DNA from: Cyanobacteria bacterium UBA4641
GTDB lineage: Bacteria > Cyanobacteriota > Vampirovibrionia > Gastranaerophilales > Gastranaerophilaceae
NCBI GenBank assembly: GCA_002405805.1
Contig: DHMN01000066.1
Span: 13,354 to 36,216, forward strand
DNA length: 22,863 bases
Reading direction: 5' to 3'
Below are positions 13,307 through 20,758 of the stretch, piece after piece; position 1 is the first letter of the stretch, and every line of letters starts with the position of its first letter. Below the pieces are notes generated by a model. The model saw nothing but the letters and a program-made list of their open reading frames with translations, had not been told where the DNA came from and did no database searches. The position numbers were made by a program, and so were the translations under genes.

Positions 13307-15707
13307 ATTTTTCCTGATATTTCACTAATTCTTGTTCGGTTACACGACGTTTTACATCCTCAAGTCGCATAACAATTTTATCAATATTATCCTTGGTAAA
13401 GGATTTTTCTGCAACCTTGTATGCTTCCATAAAATATTTATACGCATGTTCATTATCTCGACGATGGAAATAAAAATCACCGATTTCTAAAGATGCACCT
13501 GCGATATAAAAAGCTTCCTTCAAGAGTTTTGCATATTCAAGCGCCTTGAACAAATATTCCAATGATTTTTCATCACTGACAGAAGAGAAAATCTCCGCCA
13601 AATGAATCGCTGAACCATACAAACCACCGTAATTTTTCATCACGGTGTCGATTTTGATACTTTCGTTATAATATTTCACGGCAGCCTTGGTTGAACCTGC
13701 CTCATCATAAAGTTCCGCAATATTTGCCAATGCTTTTGACAAATATTTGTTGTGTTTCGGATTGGAATCCAAGTTGATACATTTTTTGTAAAACTCCGCA
13801 GCAGTGCGTGGGTCATCCAACTCATCACTTGTCACGGCATATTTATAATAAAGTTCTGAAACGATAGATTTGTCTGTTCCAAGTTCAACCAGCGGAAGAG
13901 ATTTTTTATAATATTTGTGTTCCGTATGCAAATCATTTGCCAATTTTGCACAAGCCAAATTTACCCTGATTGCCAATTCATTAGGCAAATCCTGAGCTTT
14001 TTCAAGTTCGGACAATATGAATTTCGCATTGTCATGTTTGTACATCAAGTAGTAAATATTGGCAATGTCAAGCTTAGTTTCATAAACCTTTTCCTGATTT
14101 GATGCATTGACATAAAAATCTTGAGCCTGAGTATAATACTCCAATGCCTCATACCAATCTGACAATTTTTGATAAGCTTGAGCCAATTTTGTATAAATCA
14201 CAGGCAAAAAAGTATAAAAGTCATCATCAGAAGTCTTTGTTAATGCGTTTTGGTAAAGCATAACAACGCGCTTGTAATTGTAGCTTTGTTCTTCTTTTTT
14301 TGCAGCGTTCAACAACTGTCTCAAACTCATGCCGGAACTCTCTTTTTCAAGCATATTATCTTGTGAAGTTGTTGAAACAAAATCTTTAATCGAATCCGCA
14401 ATATTATCCAAAATCGCACTATCTTCAATGATAAAGCTGATTTTGTTAATCTTTTCTTCTTTTGTTTCCTCCGGTTCAGGTTTAACCACTTCTTCAACCT
14501 GCGGAGCTTTTTGTTCAGCAGGCAAAATCGAAGGTTCAACAAGCATAGGCTGAACGACTTTTGGATTTATCACGGGCTTTTTCGGAATAAACATGCTGTG
14601 ATACTCAATTTCGTTGCGCATAGTTTGTCTTGAAAGTTTTAAATCTCTTTCCAACGGTTTCAACGGCAACTGGGTATTATACAAATCAATACATGCGCTA
14701 TGCAGTTTAATCATTACGTTTTCAGGAATTTGATTTTCCAAAACTTCTCTAAAAATGTCTTTTAAATACAAGCATTCTCCCTCTACCGACAAAATTGAAT
14801 TTTGGACAAAAAACATTATCCTACTTTCGTCATACAAATGTAATGATTTTATCAGATTAAAGTGAATCGGTATTCTCATCACGGTCAACAAGCGAAACAA
14901 ATGCGCACTCACAGGGTCAACAAGAGAAAGAGCCTCCCTTATGATAAACTCTGGAAACGCCATATAACTTTTTGAATACAATTCTAAAAAACTCACCAAA
15001 GTTAATTGGCGCAAATTTATTATATTAACGGTCAAAACCAAATAATTGTAATACCCTTTTGAAAGCTTGTACAATTCATTTGACAAAACTCCGATTTGTT
15101 TTATTCCATTATCTTTTAAAAATTTTTCAAAGATTTTTTGAGAAAATGCAAGAGTTGTAACCTTGTCAAACTCAATATCCGAAAAATCATAATTAGAAAA
15201 AGTTTTTGCAATCAAAATAACTTTAACATTTGGAAACGTCAGCAAATGTTGAACAAAGTTCACGATGTCTGATTTATTTTCTTTCACAATTGCGTCAAAC
15301 GAATCCAAAACCACCAAAATCGGTTCAGTTATTGTATGGAAATATGAATTGATTTTTTGTGCGAAATTATCGACTTTAATCTTTGGCGGTGAGATTTTAC
15401 CCATCAAGTGATAATGCCTGAATGACTCAAAAAAGCTCAACAACATATCATCAAGAATTGTTGTCTCTAGACAATTGTATCTTAATAAAATAGTTTCTAG
15501 AGTAAGGGAATCTGTCGCAAGTTTAACAACTTGAGACTTACCGCTCCCTCTAAAACCGTTCACCAATAGAAGTTTTTTATCATTCATCAAAAAATCACAG
15601 ACTTGTCCGATTTGTTTTTCGTTATTTTCAATCAGGCAAGGGTTCATCGGATATTCACTTGGAATATCTTTGATATTTATGGATTTTTCGATAAATTTAC
15701 TGTTCAT
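13296..15707 (-). CDS. STAND-like P-loop ATPase with C-terminal TPR array
   Basis: An 803-aa multidomain protein. Residues about 25-340 form a P-loop ATPase with Walker A GFRGSGKS (51-58) and Walker B ILVVLDSFD (130-138), resembling the NTPase modules of STAND-type signalling proteins (AAA_16/NACHT-like). It continues into a helical region. Residues about 375-425 are a Pro/Glu-rich flexible linker. From about 465 to the end is a series of TPR-like repeats (for example KLAQAYQKLSDWYEALEYYTQAQ and ALANIAELYDEAGSTKAAVKYYNESIKID). There is no membrane segment. The start is the ATG at 15705-15707; a TTG directly before it is also in frame. It begins 7 nt after the CHASE2-GGDEF stop and overlaps rsmG at its end. 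A regulatory switch responding to the cyclase or to a shared signal is inferred only from architecture and operon. Confidence 0.8.
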   Translation of the reverse strand: MNSKFIEKSINIKDIPSEYPMNPCLIENNEKQIGQVCDFLMNDKKLLLVNGFRGSGKSQVVKLATDSLTLETILLRYNCLETTILDDMLLSFFESFRHYHLMGKISPPKIKVDNFAQKINSYFHTITEPILVVLDSFDAIVKENKSDIVNFVQHLLTFPNVKVILIAKTFSNYDFSDIEFDKVTTLAFSQKIFEKFLKDNGIKQIGVLSNELYKLSKGYYNYLVLTVNIINLRQLTLVSFLELYSKSYMAFPEFIIREALSLVDPVSAHLFRLLTVMRIPIHFNLIKSLHLYDESRIMFFVQNSILSVEGECLYLKDIFREVLENQIPENVMIKLHSACIDLYNTQLPLKPLERDLKLSRQTMRNEIEYHSMFIPKKPVINPKVVQPMLVEPSILPAEQKAPQVEEVVKPEPEETKEEKINKISFIIEDSAILDNIADSIKDFVSTTSQDNMLEKESSGMSLRQLLNAAKKEEQSYNYKRVVMLYQNALTKTSDDDFYTFLPVIYTKLAQAYQKLSDWYEALEYYTQAQDFYVNASNQEKVYETKLDIANIYYLMYKHDNAKFILSELEKAQDLPNELAIRVNLACAKLANDLHTEHKYYKKSLPLVELGTDKSIVSELYYKYAVTSDELDDPRTAAEFYKKCINLDSNPKHNKYLSKALANIAELYDEAGSTKAAVKYYNESIKIDTVMKNYGGLYGSAIHLAEIFSSVSDEKSLEYLFKALEYAKLLKEAFYIAGASLEIGDFYFHRRDNEHAYKYFMEAYKVAEKSFTKDNIDKIVMRLEDVKRRVTEQELVKYQEKYGK

Positions 15708-15714
15708 CAATTCT

Positions 15715-17418
15715 CTAATTTACTCTGTTTCTGCCGTTTTCCTTTGCGTGATATAAACGTTTATCAGCTGATTCAATTATAACTGATGGAATTTCACCAT
15801 CCGCGCCATAAGTTGAAACGCCCAAACTTATTGTGACATTGCTTTCTTTACCGTTAGCAAGTTTGCACTTTTTCTCCGAAACAATGGTACACAGCTTATT
15901 TGCGATACCGACAGCTTCCTCATATTTAGTATTTGGGAGAATAATACTCATTTCTTCTCCGCCATATCTGCATACTATATCGGTCGCTCTGACATTTTTC
16001 TTTAATGCAAACGCAACTTGTCTCAACACAGCATCCCCTGATTGGTGTCCATAAGTATCATTGAACTTTTTGAAAAAGTCGATATCAATGATAATCAATG
16101 ACAACGGCACACCATAACGTTTTGAATGTGAAACCTGATTTTGCATTTGTTCTTGAAAATATCTGTGGTTATAGAGTTCGGTCAACCCATCCGTTGTAGC
16201 CAATTTATACTGAGTATCAAAATCTCGAGATTTAATCAAATATTTTATAATCACTGCCAAAATAAAGGCAAATAGCGCAAACGCCAAAGGTGAAACTATT
16301 TTTATCCAGTAATAATTTATTCTCATCAATTCATACGCAAAAAGAACATAGATTGTATAAATTGTGAATGCCAAACCAAACGCAGTTGGCATAGATTGAA
16401 TTTTCAAAACCGCTAACACTGTCAATAACGCCAAAACTAAACCTGCAAGAAGGTTCACATATTCAGGACATTTTTTAATCAAACTGCCATCAAGTAAATT
16501 ATTTACATAAGTTGCCTGAACCTCAACCCCCGGATAAACTTTATCAACAGGGACAGTTTTTATATCAAACAAACTTGCCGCTGTTGCACCAAAATAAACG
16601 ATTTTGTTATGGAAATCATAATCAAAAGTTTCTCCACCATCAGCAGCCTTCAAAAGTTTGTACATTGGAAGATTTTCAAAAGTTTCAGCAGGGCCGTACC
16701 AATTTAGAGTGACACTTGCCTCATCATCAGGTTGAACCTTTTTCATCACACCTGAACCTTGAGCAACCAAATACCCCAATTGAGGATAATATTTGTCATT
16801 ATATTTTAGGTACAAAGGCATTTTACGCAACACACCATCATCTGAGCGCGAAACATTAATCATACCAATGTGAGATGTCGCATCTAAAATCCCACTCAAA
16901 ATAACTCGGCAATTTGAATACTCAATCGGATTTGTTGCCACATTATCAGGATTTATTGCTAATTTATCAGGAAGAGTTTGAGCTTTTCGCAAATCTTCAG
17001 GTTGGTTATCCAAATTCATAGAAGTATAAACATTATCATATTTTTTGAACACATTAACCAACGCATTATCAGCTGATACCGCGCTTTTCATTGATTTGAC
17101 AAACATAAGGTCAAATGCGACAGCTTTCGGATTTTGAGCCTCAATATAATCAACCATTTTGGCATACATATCGCGTCTTAGAGGCCACTCGCCATAATGG
17201 TCCAAAATGTATTCATAACTCGCATCATCAATTGCCACAATCACGATATCTTTGTTATGTTCACGCACACCTGATTTTGATATTACGTTTTGGCGAATAT
17301 CAAAAGTCCTGTTTTCCATTGAATTGATGAACGAAACAAAACTTCCGTTCTTGACACTGAAACACAATAACAGCGCAAAAACGGAAATCCACAAAATATA
17401 TAAAACTTTTTTCAACAT
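15715..17418 (-). CDS. CHASE2-domain membrane diguanylate cyclase (GGDEF)
   Basis: A 567-aa transmembrane signalling enzyme that should make cyclic di-GMP from two GTP. An N-terminal membrane segment (about 5-22) leads to an extracytoplasmic CHASE2 sensor domain (about 30-300: FDIRQNVI, IVIVAIDDASYEY, PKAVAFDLMF, HIGMINVSRSDDGVLRKMPL). Three transmembrane helices follow at about 315-390, then a cytoplasmic GGDEF domain from about 405. The active-site motif is GGEEM (486-490), a variant of GGDEF/GGEEF that keeps both glycines and the catalytic glutamates. The inhibitory site RATD (477-480) lies five residues upstream, the canonical RxxD spacing, so product inhibition is probably retained. The ribosome site is AAAGG about 8 nt before the ATG. 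It probably heads the operon with the STAND-like protein and rsmG. Confidence 0.93.
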   Translation of the reverse strand: MLKKVLYILWISVFALLLCFSVKNGSFVSFINSMENRTFDIRQNVISKSGVREHNKDIVIVAIDDASYEYILDHYGEWPLRRDMYAKMVDYIEAQNPKAVAFDLMFVKSMKSAVSADNALVNVFKKYDNVYTSMNLDNQPEDLRKAQTLPDKLAINPDNVATNPIEYSNCRVILSGILDATSHIGMINVSRSDDGVLRKMPLYLKYNDKYYPQLGYLVAQGSGVMKKVQPDDEASVTLNWYGPAETFENLPMYKLLKAADGGETFDYDFHNKIVYFGATAASLFDIKTVPVDKVYPGVEVQATYVNNLLDGSLIKKCPEYVNLLAGLVLALLTVLAVLKIQSMPTAFGLAFTIYTIYVLFAYELMRINYYWIKIVSPLAFALFAFILAVIIKYLIKSRDFDTQYKLATTDGLTELYNHRYFQEQMQNQVSHSKRYGVPLSLIIIDIDFFKKFNDTYGHQSGDAVLRQVAFALKKNVRATDIVCRYGGEEMSIILPNTKYEEAVGIANKLCTIVSEKKCKLANGKESNVTISLGVSTYGADGEIPSVIIESADKRLYHAKENGRNRVN

Positions 17419-17432
17419 TGTTCTAACCTTTG

Positions 17433-17603
17433 TTAATCTACGTTTTTAGTATAATTTAACATAGCAATGTTGGCAAGAATATTTTTAACCACGAACTTTT
17501 TTTCTAAAATTTGGTTGTTCAATTTTAAAATTTCAGTAGAATAAGACAACTCATCAGGGTGAGTCAAATAGCGCAACAAGCATTGTTCGTGAATATTAGT
17601 CAT
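17433..17603 (-). CDS. Small ORF upstream of the CHASE2-GGDEF gene, 56 aa
   Basis: A short frame starting MTNIHEQCLLRYLTHPDELS, with AAGGAT about 9 nt before the ATG at 17601-17603; the frame is also open from 17633. It is hydrophilic then mixed, has no motif I know, and ends 14 nt before the cyclase gene. A GATAAT-type -10 box with TG extension lies upstream (about 17638-17646). Against it, the clear promoter of the cyclase gene (17448-17476) lies inside its 3' end. It may be a real small protein or a chance frame. Confidence 0.4.
   Translation of the reverse strand: MTNIHEQCLLRYLTHPDELSYSTEILKLNNQILEKKFVVKNILANIAMLNYTKNVD
17448..17476 (-). promoter_or_regulatory. Promoter of the CHASE2-GGDEF / STAND / rsmG operon
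   Basis: On the minus strand: TTGCCA (plus 17471-17476), exactly 17 nt, TATACT (plus 17448-17453). Each box has a single mismatch to consensus. Transcription would start near 17441, about 23 nt before the ATG, leaving room for the AAAGG ribosome site. Confidence 0.75.
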
Positions 17604-17930
17604 AGCCAAAAATCCTTCTAAGGGTGGTAACATTATGATTATCGCAAAATTTTCGGATAATTAAATCAACCTTTTATAGAATTTGAACCACGATTTCTAG
17701 TACGATTAAAGGATGAAAGAGTAGGATTTTCAGAACACCGACTTTTCCTTGTCATTCTGAAAGCTTAGAAAATTTGTGTGAGCCTTGTAAAAGTGTGAGA
17801 CTGTGTGCCGTATGGCTGAGGGTTAGTGAGAGGGCAGGGTGAGGGTTCATCTCTTCTTTTTTAATGCACTCCATGCAGGGGAGATTGTGGGGACACTTCG
17901 TTTTCCCCACACTACTTTTTTATAAAATAA

Positions 17931-17998
17931 TGTCATTCTGAAAGGATTAAAAATCTTGCCAACTTGTTTGGCTTAGATTTTATCCTATTCAGAATCTC
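17931..17998. repeat. Long imperfect palindrome, ATTCTGAA type, 68 bp
   Basis: Begins TGTCATTCTGAAAGGATT and ends ATCCTATTCAGAATCTC. Arms: ATTCTGAA/TTCAGAAT, AGGAT/ATCCT, AAATCT/AGATTT, GCCA/TGGC. It has the same length and ends as 6093-6160, but the inner arms differ in a paired way. The last 21 bases of the window (22843-22863) match its start. Confidence 0.7.
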
Positions 17999-18042
17999 TA
18001 ACTGTACAGTACACATTTACTTTAGTATAATTTGTTAAATTT

Positions 18043-18070
18043 GAGACCCTGAAACAAGTTCAGGGTGACA
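18043..18070. repeat. REP-like palindrome, CCCTGAA type
   Basis: GAG-ACCCTGAA, a 5-nt loop, TTCAGGGT-GACA; the 8-bp arms are perfect. It is the inverse orientation of the element at 5988-6015. Confidence 0.65.
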
Positions 18071-18094
18071 TAACTCTTTTTGTAAACAAAGTAG

Positions 18095-18114
18095 GGTGGG
18101 CTAACTAGCCCACC
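18095..18114. repeat. Perfect palindrome GGTGGGCTA/TAGCCCACC
   Basis: Nine-base arms around a 2-nt centre, preceded by GTAG. Similar GGTGGGC...GCCCACC palindromes are common dispersed elements in many bacteria. No T run follows, so it is not a terminator. Confidence 0.55.
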
Positions 18115-18184
18115 TGTTATTTTGCATTTACAAAGCCTAAGCTTTCATAATGACATAGACCCTTTTGCACAATTAATTCGTAGG

Positions 18185-18202
18185 TCGGCATTGCTATGCC
18201 GA
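18185..18202. repeat. Perfect palindrome TCGGCAT/ATGCCGA
   Basis: Seven-base arms around TGCT, preceded by GTAGG, as in the palindrome at 18095-18114. Likely another REP-like unit. Confidence 0.5.
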
Positions 18203-18234
18203 AAATTAAAATATTGCTTTTTCATAAAATATGT

Positions 18235-18317
18235 TATACTATATACAAATGGAAATTTTTCCATCTCCGACTGGGGCTCCGCTATTGGGGCGGTTACCTT
18301 GGTCGGAGTTTTATTTT
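18235..18317 (+). ncRNA. Candidate short structured transcript with terminator (or leaderless small ORF)
   Basis: TATACT (18235-18240) with an extended -10 TG (TGTTATACT) would start transcription near 18247. The RNA would hold a small hairpin ATGGAAA/TTTCCAT (18249-18264). A larger stem follows, CTCCGAC (18265-18271) with GTCGGAG (18302-18308), enclosing 30 nt with a possible inner CCGC/GCGG stem and followed by TTTTATTTT, a terminator. Alternatively the ATG at 18249, 8 nt after the -10, opens a 42-codon frame to 18377 (start MEIFPSPTGAP, with a hydrophobic stretch FYFGILLLFIT). I cannot decide between the two. No known RNA family or toxin was recognised. Confidence 0.35.
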
Positions 18318-18339
18318 GGAATTTTATTATTATTTATCA

Positions 18340-18373
18340 CCAACGGCGCGGAAGTTTACTTCCGCGCCGCTGG
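18340..18373. repeat. GC-rich 12-bp palindrome
   Basis: CGGCGCGGAAGT-TT-ACTTCCGCGCCG, extended by CCA/TGG across one mismatch. Strikingly GC-rich in an AT-rich region. T-rich sequence follows only about 10 nt later on the plus strand. It lies 38 nt past the stop of the S41 protease gene and could work as a 3' barrier for that convergent transcript, or be a REP-like unit. Confidence 0.55.
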
Positions 18374-18411
18374 TTAAACCTTTATTAAACCTTTTTATCT
18401 CAAATCAAAAC

Positions 18412-19632
18412 TTACTTTTTCACTACATAAGTTCCTGAAGACAACTGCTGAGCAACCTCGATTGCTTTTTTCAATTGTACATCATTTTTTGTCTTGATAT
18501 CATTTTCACTCAATTCAACAAGTACATCCGGTGTAATACCTTTTTTGTGGATATCTGTGCCGTTTGGAGTCAAATATTTTTGGATTGTGATATTGATACC
18601 TGCGTTATTTGGAAGTTTGTTGATTTCTTGTACCAAGCCTTTACCAAATGATTGAGTACCAACAATCACACCGCGTTTGTTATCCTTGATTGCGCCTGAG
18701 AAAATTTCACTGGCAGATGCTGAACCTTTATCAACCAAAACTACAAGCGGTTTTGTTGTCAAAGTTCCGCGGTTAGCTTTTGTAGTCTCTTTGTAACCGT
18801 CACGGTCAACTGTACTAACAATCGCACCACCATTCAAAAACATATCTGAAATATAAATTGCATTACTCAAAAGTCCACCGGGATTAGAACGCAAATCCAA
18901 AATAAATGCTTTTTTATCAGTTGATTTTGTCAAAATATCAGAAATTTCCTTTGATGCATTTCTGCTGATAAATGAACTCAATCTGATATAGCAAATATCT
19001 TTTGGCATATTTACATTTTCAGGAATTTTTTGAGAAACCGACTTGATTTCGATTTCCTTACGAGTAATTGTATAAGACTTTGGCTCTTGGTCTTTACGTT
19101 TAATAACAAGGGTAACGTTTGTACCTTCCTCACCGCGAATTTGGTCAGCAGCCTTGTCAACAGTTATACCTTTTGTGCTTTTGCCATCAATTGATAGAAT
19201 TTCATCATCAGCCATTAATCCTGCTTTTTCTGCCGGAGTATCTTCAATCGGAGCAATAACCATCAACTTACCGTCTTTAACACCTATTTGAATACCGATA
19301 CCTTTTAATGAACCTTTTATTGAACCTGTTTCTTCTGAAAACTCCTTAGGGTCAAGGAATTTTGTATAAGGGTCGTTCAAACTTGCGACCATTGTCTCAA
19401 TTGCAACATAAGCATCATCATCGGTTTTTATTACATCATCATATCTGTGACGCCATTTGCTCCAATCTTGTTCGTTATTTGTTTGGTCTACGTATTTTGA
19501 ATTGATTAAACGCCAAACATTGTCATACAACTCTACAGGAGTAGATGCATGAACATTAGAACGAATAACCCATCCAAACATCAAAATAAATGCACTTAAA
19601 AATATAATACTTTTTTTCATCAGTTTTCTCAT
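18412..19632 (-). CDS. C-terminal processing protease, S41 family (CtpA/Prc type)
   Basis: A periplasmic serine protease of the carboxy-terminal processing family, which cleaves proteins near their C-termini after PDZ recognition. The 406-aa protein has an N-terminal signal/anchor (about 6-22), a helical domain, and a PDZ domain (about 105-185: KGIGIQIGVKDGKLMVIAPI, AEKAGLMADDEILSIDG). The S41 catalytic core follows. By the known spacing Ser-25-Lys-4-Gln, the dyad is Ser306 (in DKGSASASE) and Lys331 with Gln335 (TQSFGKGLVQ). LDLRSNPGG (246-253) is also typical. The ribosome site GGAGGTG lies 9 nt before the ATG. The leader is about 80 nt and can form a hairpin (AGATGAAA with TTTCGTCT). Confidence 0.94.
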   Translation of the reverse strand: MRKLMKKSIIFLSAFILMFGWVIRSNVHASTPVELYDNVWRLINSKYVDQTNNEQDWSKWRHRYDDVIKTDDDAYVAIETMVASLNDPYTKFLDPKEFSEETGSIKGSLKGIGIQIGVKDGKLMVIAPIEDTPAEKAGLMADDEILSIDGKSTKGITVDKAADQIRGEEGTNVTLVIKRKDQEPKSYTITRKEIEIKSVSQKIPENVNMPKDICYIRLSSFISRNASKEISDILTKSTDKKAFILDLRSNPGGLLSNAIYISDMFLNGGAIVSTVDRDGYKETTKANRGTLTTKPLVVLVDKGSASASEIFSGAIKDNKRGVIVGTQSFGKGLVQEINKLPNNAGINITIQKYLTPNGTDIHKKGITPDVLVELSENDIKTKNDVQLKKAIEVAQQLSSGTYVVKK

Positions 19633-19717
19633 TCTTATTTACACCTCCAATAATCCCTTCCCTTATTACCTTTAGACGAAAATTTTCTAAAAAAGTTTCA
19701 TCTATTGAGCAGGGACT

Positions 19718-19746
19718 ATTATAGTGCTTATATTAACACATATAAA
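19718..19746 (-). promoter_or_regulatory. Promoter of the S41 protease gene
   Basis: On the minus strand: TTTATA (plus 19741-19746), 17 nt, TATAAT (plus 19718-19723). Transcription would start near 19711. The -35 lies inside the T run of the tdk terminator, a compact arrangement like that before prepilin 1. Confidence 0.6.
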
Positions 19747-19778
19747 AAAAAATGTGAAATTTTAAATTCCACATTTTT
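19744..19778 (-). terminator. Rho-independent terminator of tdk
   Basis: The hairpin ATGTGGAATTT/AAATTTCACAT (19752-19774; 11 bp with one G-U, tiny loop) is followed on the minus strand by eight or more T (plus A run 19744-19751). Five T on the other side would allow some plus-strand termination too. Confidence 0.75.
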
Positions 19779-19784
19779 CTAAAC

Positions 19785-20402
19785 CTAATCTTTACTGAAC
19801 TGTAAAAGTCTGAAACCCATTTTCTTTTTCTTCGCCTCAACATCAGGAAGTTCATAACACTTGATGCAGCGAGCCTCGTAGGTTTCATCTCCGCCAATCA
19901 TAATCAAAGGTGAATTTTTATCGGCAGGTTTTCCGTCAATCAAACGTTGAGTTCTTGTGGCATGCTCACAACCGCATTTCATACAAACTGCATGTAATTT
20001 ATCAACCCTAGTTGCAATACACATCAATTCAGGCATTGAACCAAACGGTTCGGCTTTAAAATCAAGTTCCAAACCTGTTCCAATGACTTTTTTACCTTGG
20101 TTCATCAACTCTGTAATAACTTTCACAATATTAGAATCAAAGAATTGAAGTTCATCTATCGCAACAACTTCCGCATCTTTAACAATGCTCAAAATTTGCA
20201 CTGAATGTTTAACCTTAACCGCATCCAACCACAAACCGTTTCTTGATTCAATATAATCTCCTTTTGCCCTTGTATCGACATCAGGCGAAATAACTTTGAC
20301 TTTCTTTTTTGCAATAATACAGCGACGAATTCTTCTCAACAATTCTTCCGTTTTGCCACAACTCATCGGGCCTGTAATCAATTCAAAACTATATCCGCTC
20401 AT
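19785..20402 (-). CDS. tdk: Thymidine kinase
   Basis: Type II thymidine kinase of the salvage pathway, phosphorylating thymidine to dTMP with ATP. The 205-aa protein has the P-loop GPMSCGKT (11-18) and the Walker B/catalytic motif AIDELQFFD (81-89; Glu84 the likely catalytic base). A zinc-binding lasso carries CMKCG and a second pair CIKC. The thymidine-binding segment GGDETYEARC precedes the last pair. All key residues are present and the length matches the family (about 190-205 aa). AAAGGGA stands just before the ATG. It has a terminator downstream and is probably monocistronic. Confidence 0.96.
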   Translation of the reverse strand: MSGYSFELITGPMSCGKTEELLRRIRRCIIAKKKVKVISPDVDTRAKGDYIESRNGLWLDAVKVKHSVQILSIVKDAEVVAIDELQFFDSNIVKVITELMNQGKKVIGTGLELDFKAEPFGSMPELMCIATRVDKLHAVCMKCGCEHATRTQRLIDGKPADKNSPLIMIGGDETYEARCIKCYELPDVEAKKKKMGFRLLQFSKD

Positions 20403-20447
20403 AATTCCCTTTAATTTCTCCCAAAAGCATGATTTTTCTATAAATTA

Positions 20448-20453
20448 ATTATA
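20448..20453 (-). promoter_or_regulatory. -10 box upstream of tdk
   Basis: TATAAT on the minus strand, about 45 nt before the tdk ATG. The -35 at 17-nt spacing is poor (TTTTAA). Assigned by position and by the good -10. Confidence 0.4.
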
Positions 20454-20511
20454 AAACTTAAAATATTTTATTAAAAGTAAAAAATTGTAAATGATACAAA
20501 AAATTAAAATT

Positions 20512-20730
20512 CTATTTGAAATCAAAAATCGCCTTAATAGGAACAGACAACGCATTAGAGATTTTAATAAGAGTTTTTAGCCCAGGTTTATTTATATTAA
20601 CCTCGATTTTTCCAAGATAATCAAGGCTTATCCCTGCTTTTTCGGCAAGTTTTTCCTGTGTAAGATGAGCATTTTCGCGCAGAGTTTTAATTTGTTTCCC
20701 TAATGCAATATATAATTCATCCTCTTTCAT
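20512..20730 (-). CDS. Xre-family (Cro/C1-type) HTH transcriptional regulator
   Basis: A 72-aa protein that is essentially one Cro/C1-type helix-turn-helix domain. LGKQIKTLRENAHLTQEKLAEKAGISLDYLGKIE (about 10-43) gives the helix pair with the typical LTQEKLAEKAG turn. PGLKTLIKISNALSVPIKAIF completes the five-helix bundle. It has no sensor or protease domain, so it probably acts as a simple dimeric repressor or activator. It is divergent from prepilin 2, with only 63 nt between the start codons. That spacer holds three TTACTGGA half-sites, so autoregulation and control of the prepilin gene are likely (inference). Confidence 0.9.
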   Translation of the reverse strand: MKEDELYIALGKQIKTLRENAHLTQEKLAEKAGISLDYLGKIEVNINKPGLKTLIKISNALSVPIKAIFDFK

Positions 20731-20758
20731 TTGACAATCTTACTGGAAATGATAACAT
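20731..20758 (+). promoter_or_regulatory. Promoter of prepilin 2
   Basis: TTGACA (20731-20736), 16 nt, TAACAT (20753-20758), with an extended -10 TG at 20750-20751. The consensus -35 begins directly next to the regulator's start codon. One TTACTGGA half-site (20740-20747) lies between the boxes. Confidence 0.6.

Larger units (their letters stand above)
17634..18234. repeat. Repeat-rich intergenic region
   Basis: No convincing gene. It contains a left-arm copy of the ATTCTGAA element (17750-17785), a hairpin TGTGGGGA/TCCCCACA followed by six T (17886-17921, plus orientation), a full long palindrome (17931-17998), a CCCTGAA palindrome (18043-18070), GGTGGGCTA-AC-TAGCCCACC (18095-18114) and TCGGCAT-TGCT-ATGCCGA (18185-18202). 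The variety of palindromes in about 450 bp makes this the main repeat cluster of the window. Confidence 0.65.

Noticed and set aside
14329..14553. Plus-strand frame opposite the Pro/Glu linker of the STAND-like gene
   Set aside because: Shadow of a low-complexity coding stretch; no promoter or ribosome site.
15708..15710. TTG directly before the ATG of the STAND-like gene
   Set aside because: An ATG follows at once, so the TTG is unlikely to be the initiator.
18043..18070. Rho-independent terminator reading of the CCCTGAA palindromes
   Set aside because: No T run follows on either strand, and the elements are not placed consistently at gene ends.
18122..18388. 88-codon plus-strand frame containing a hydrophobic stretch (SDWGSAIGAVTLVGVLFWNF)
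   Set aside because: The start lies in repeat sequence without a ribosome site, and the frame crosses three palindromes and a terminator-like hairpin. The -10 box at 18235 would not include its ATG. Kept only as an alternative in the note on 18235-18377.
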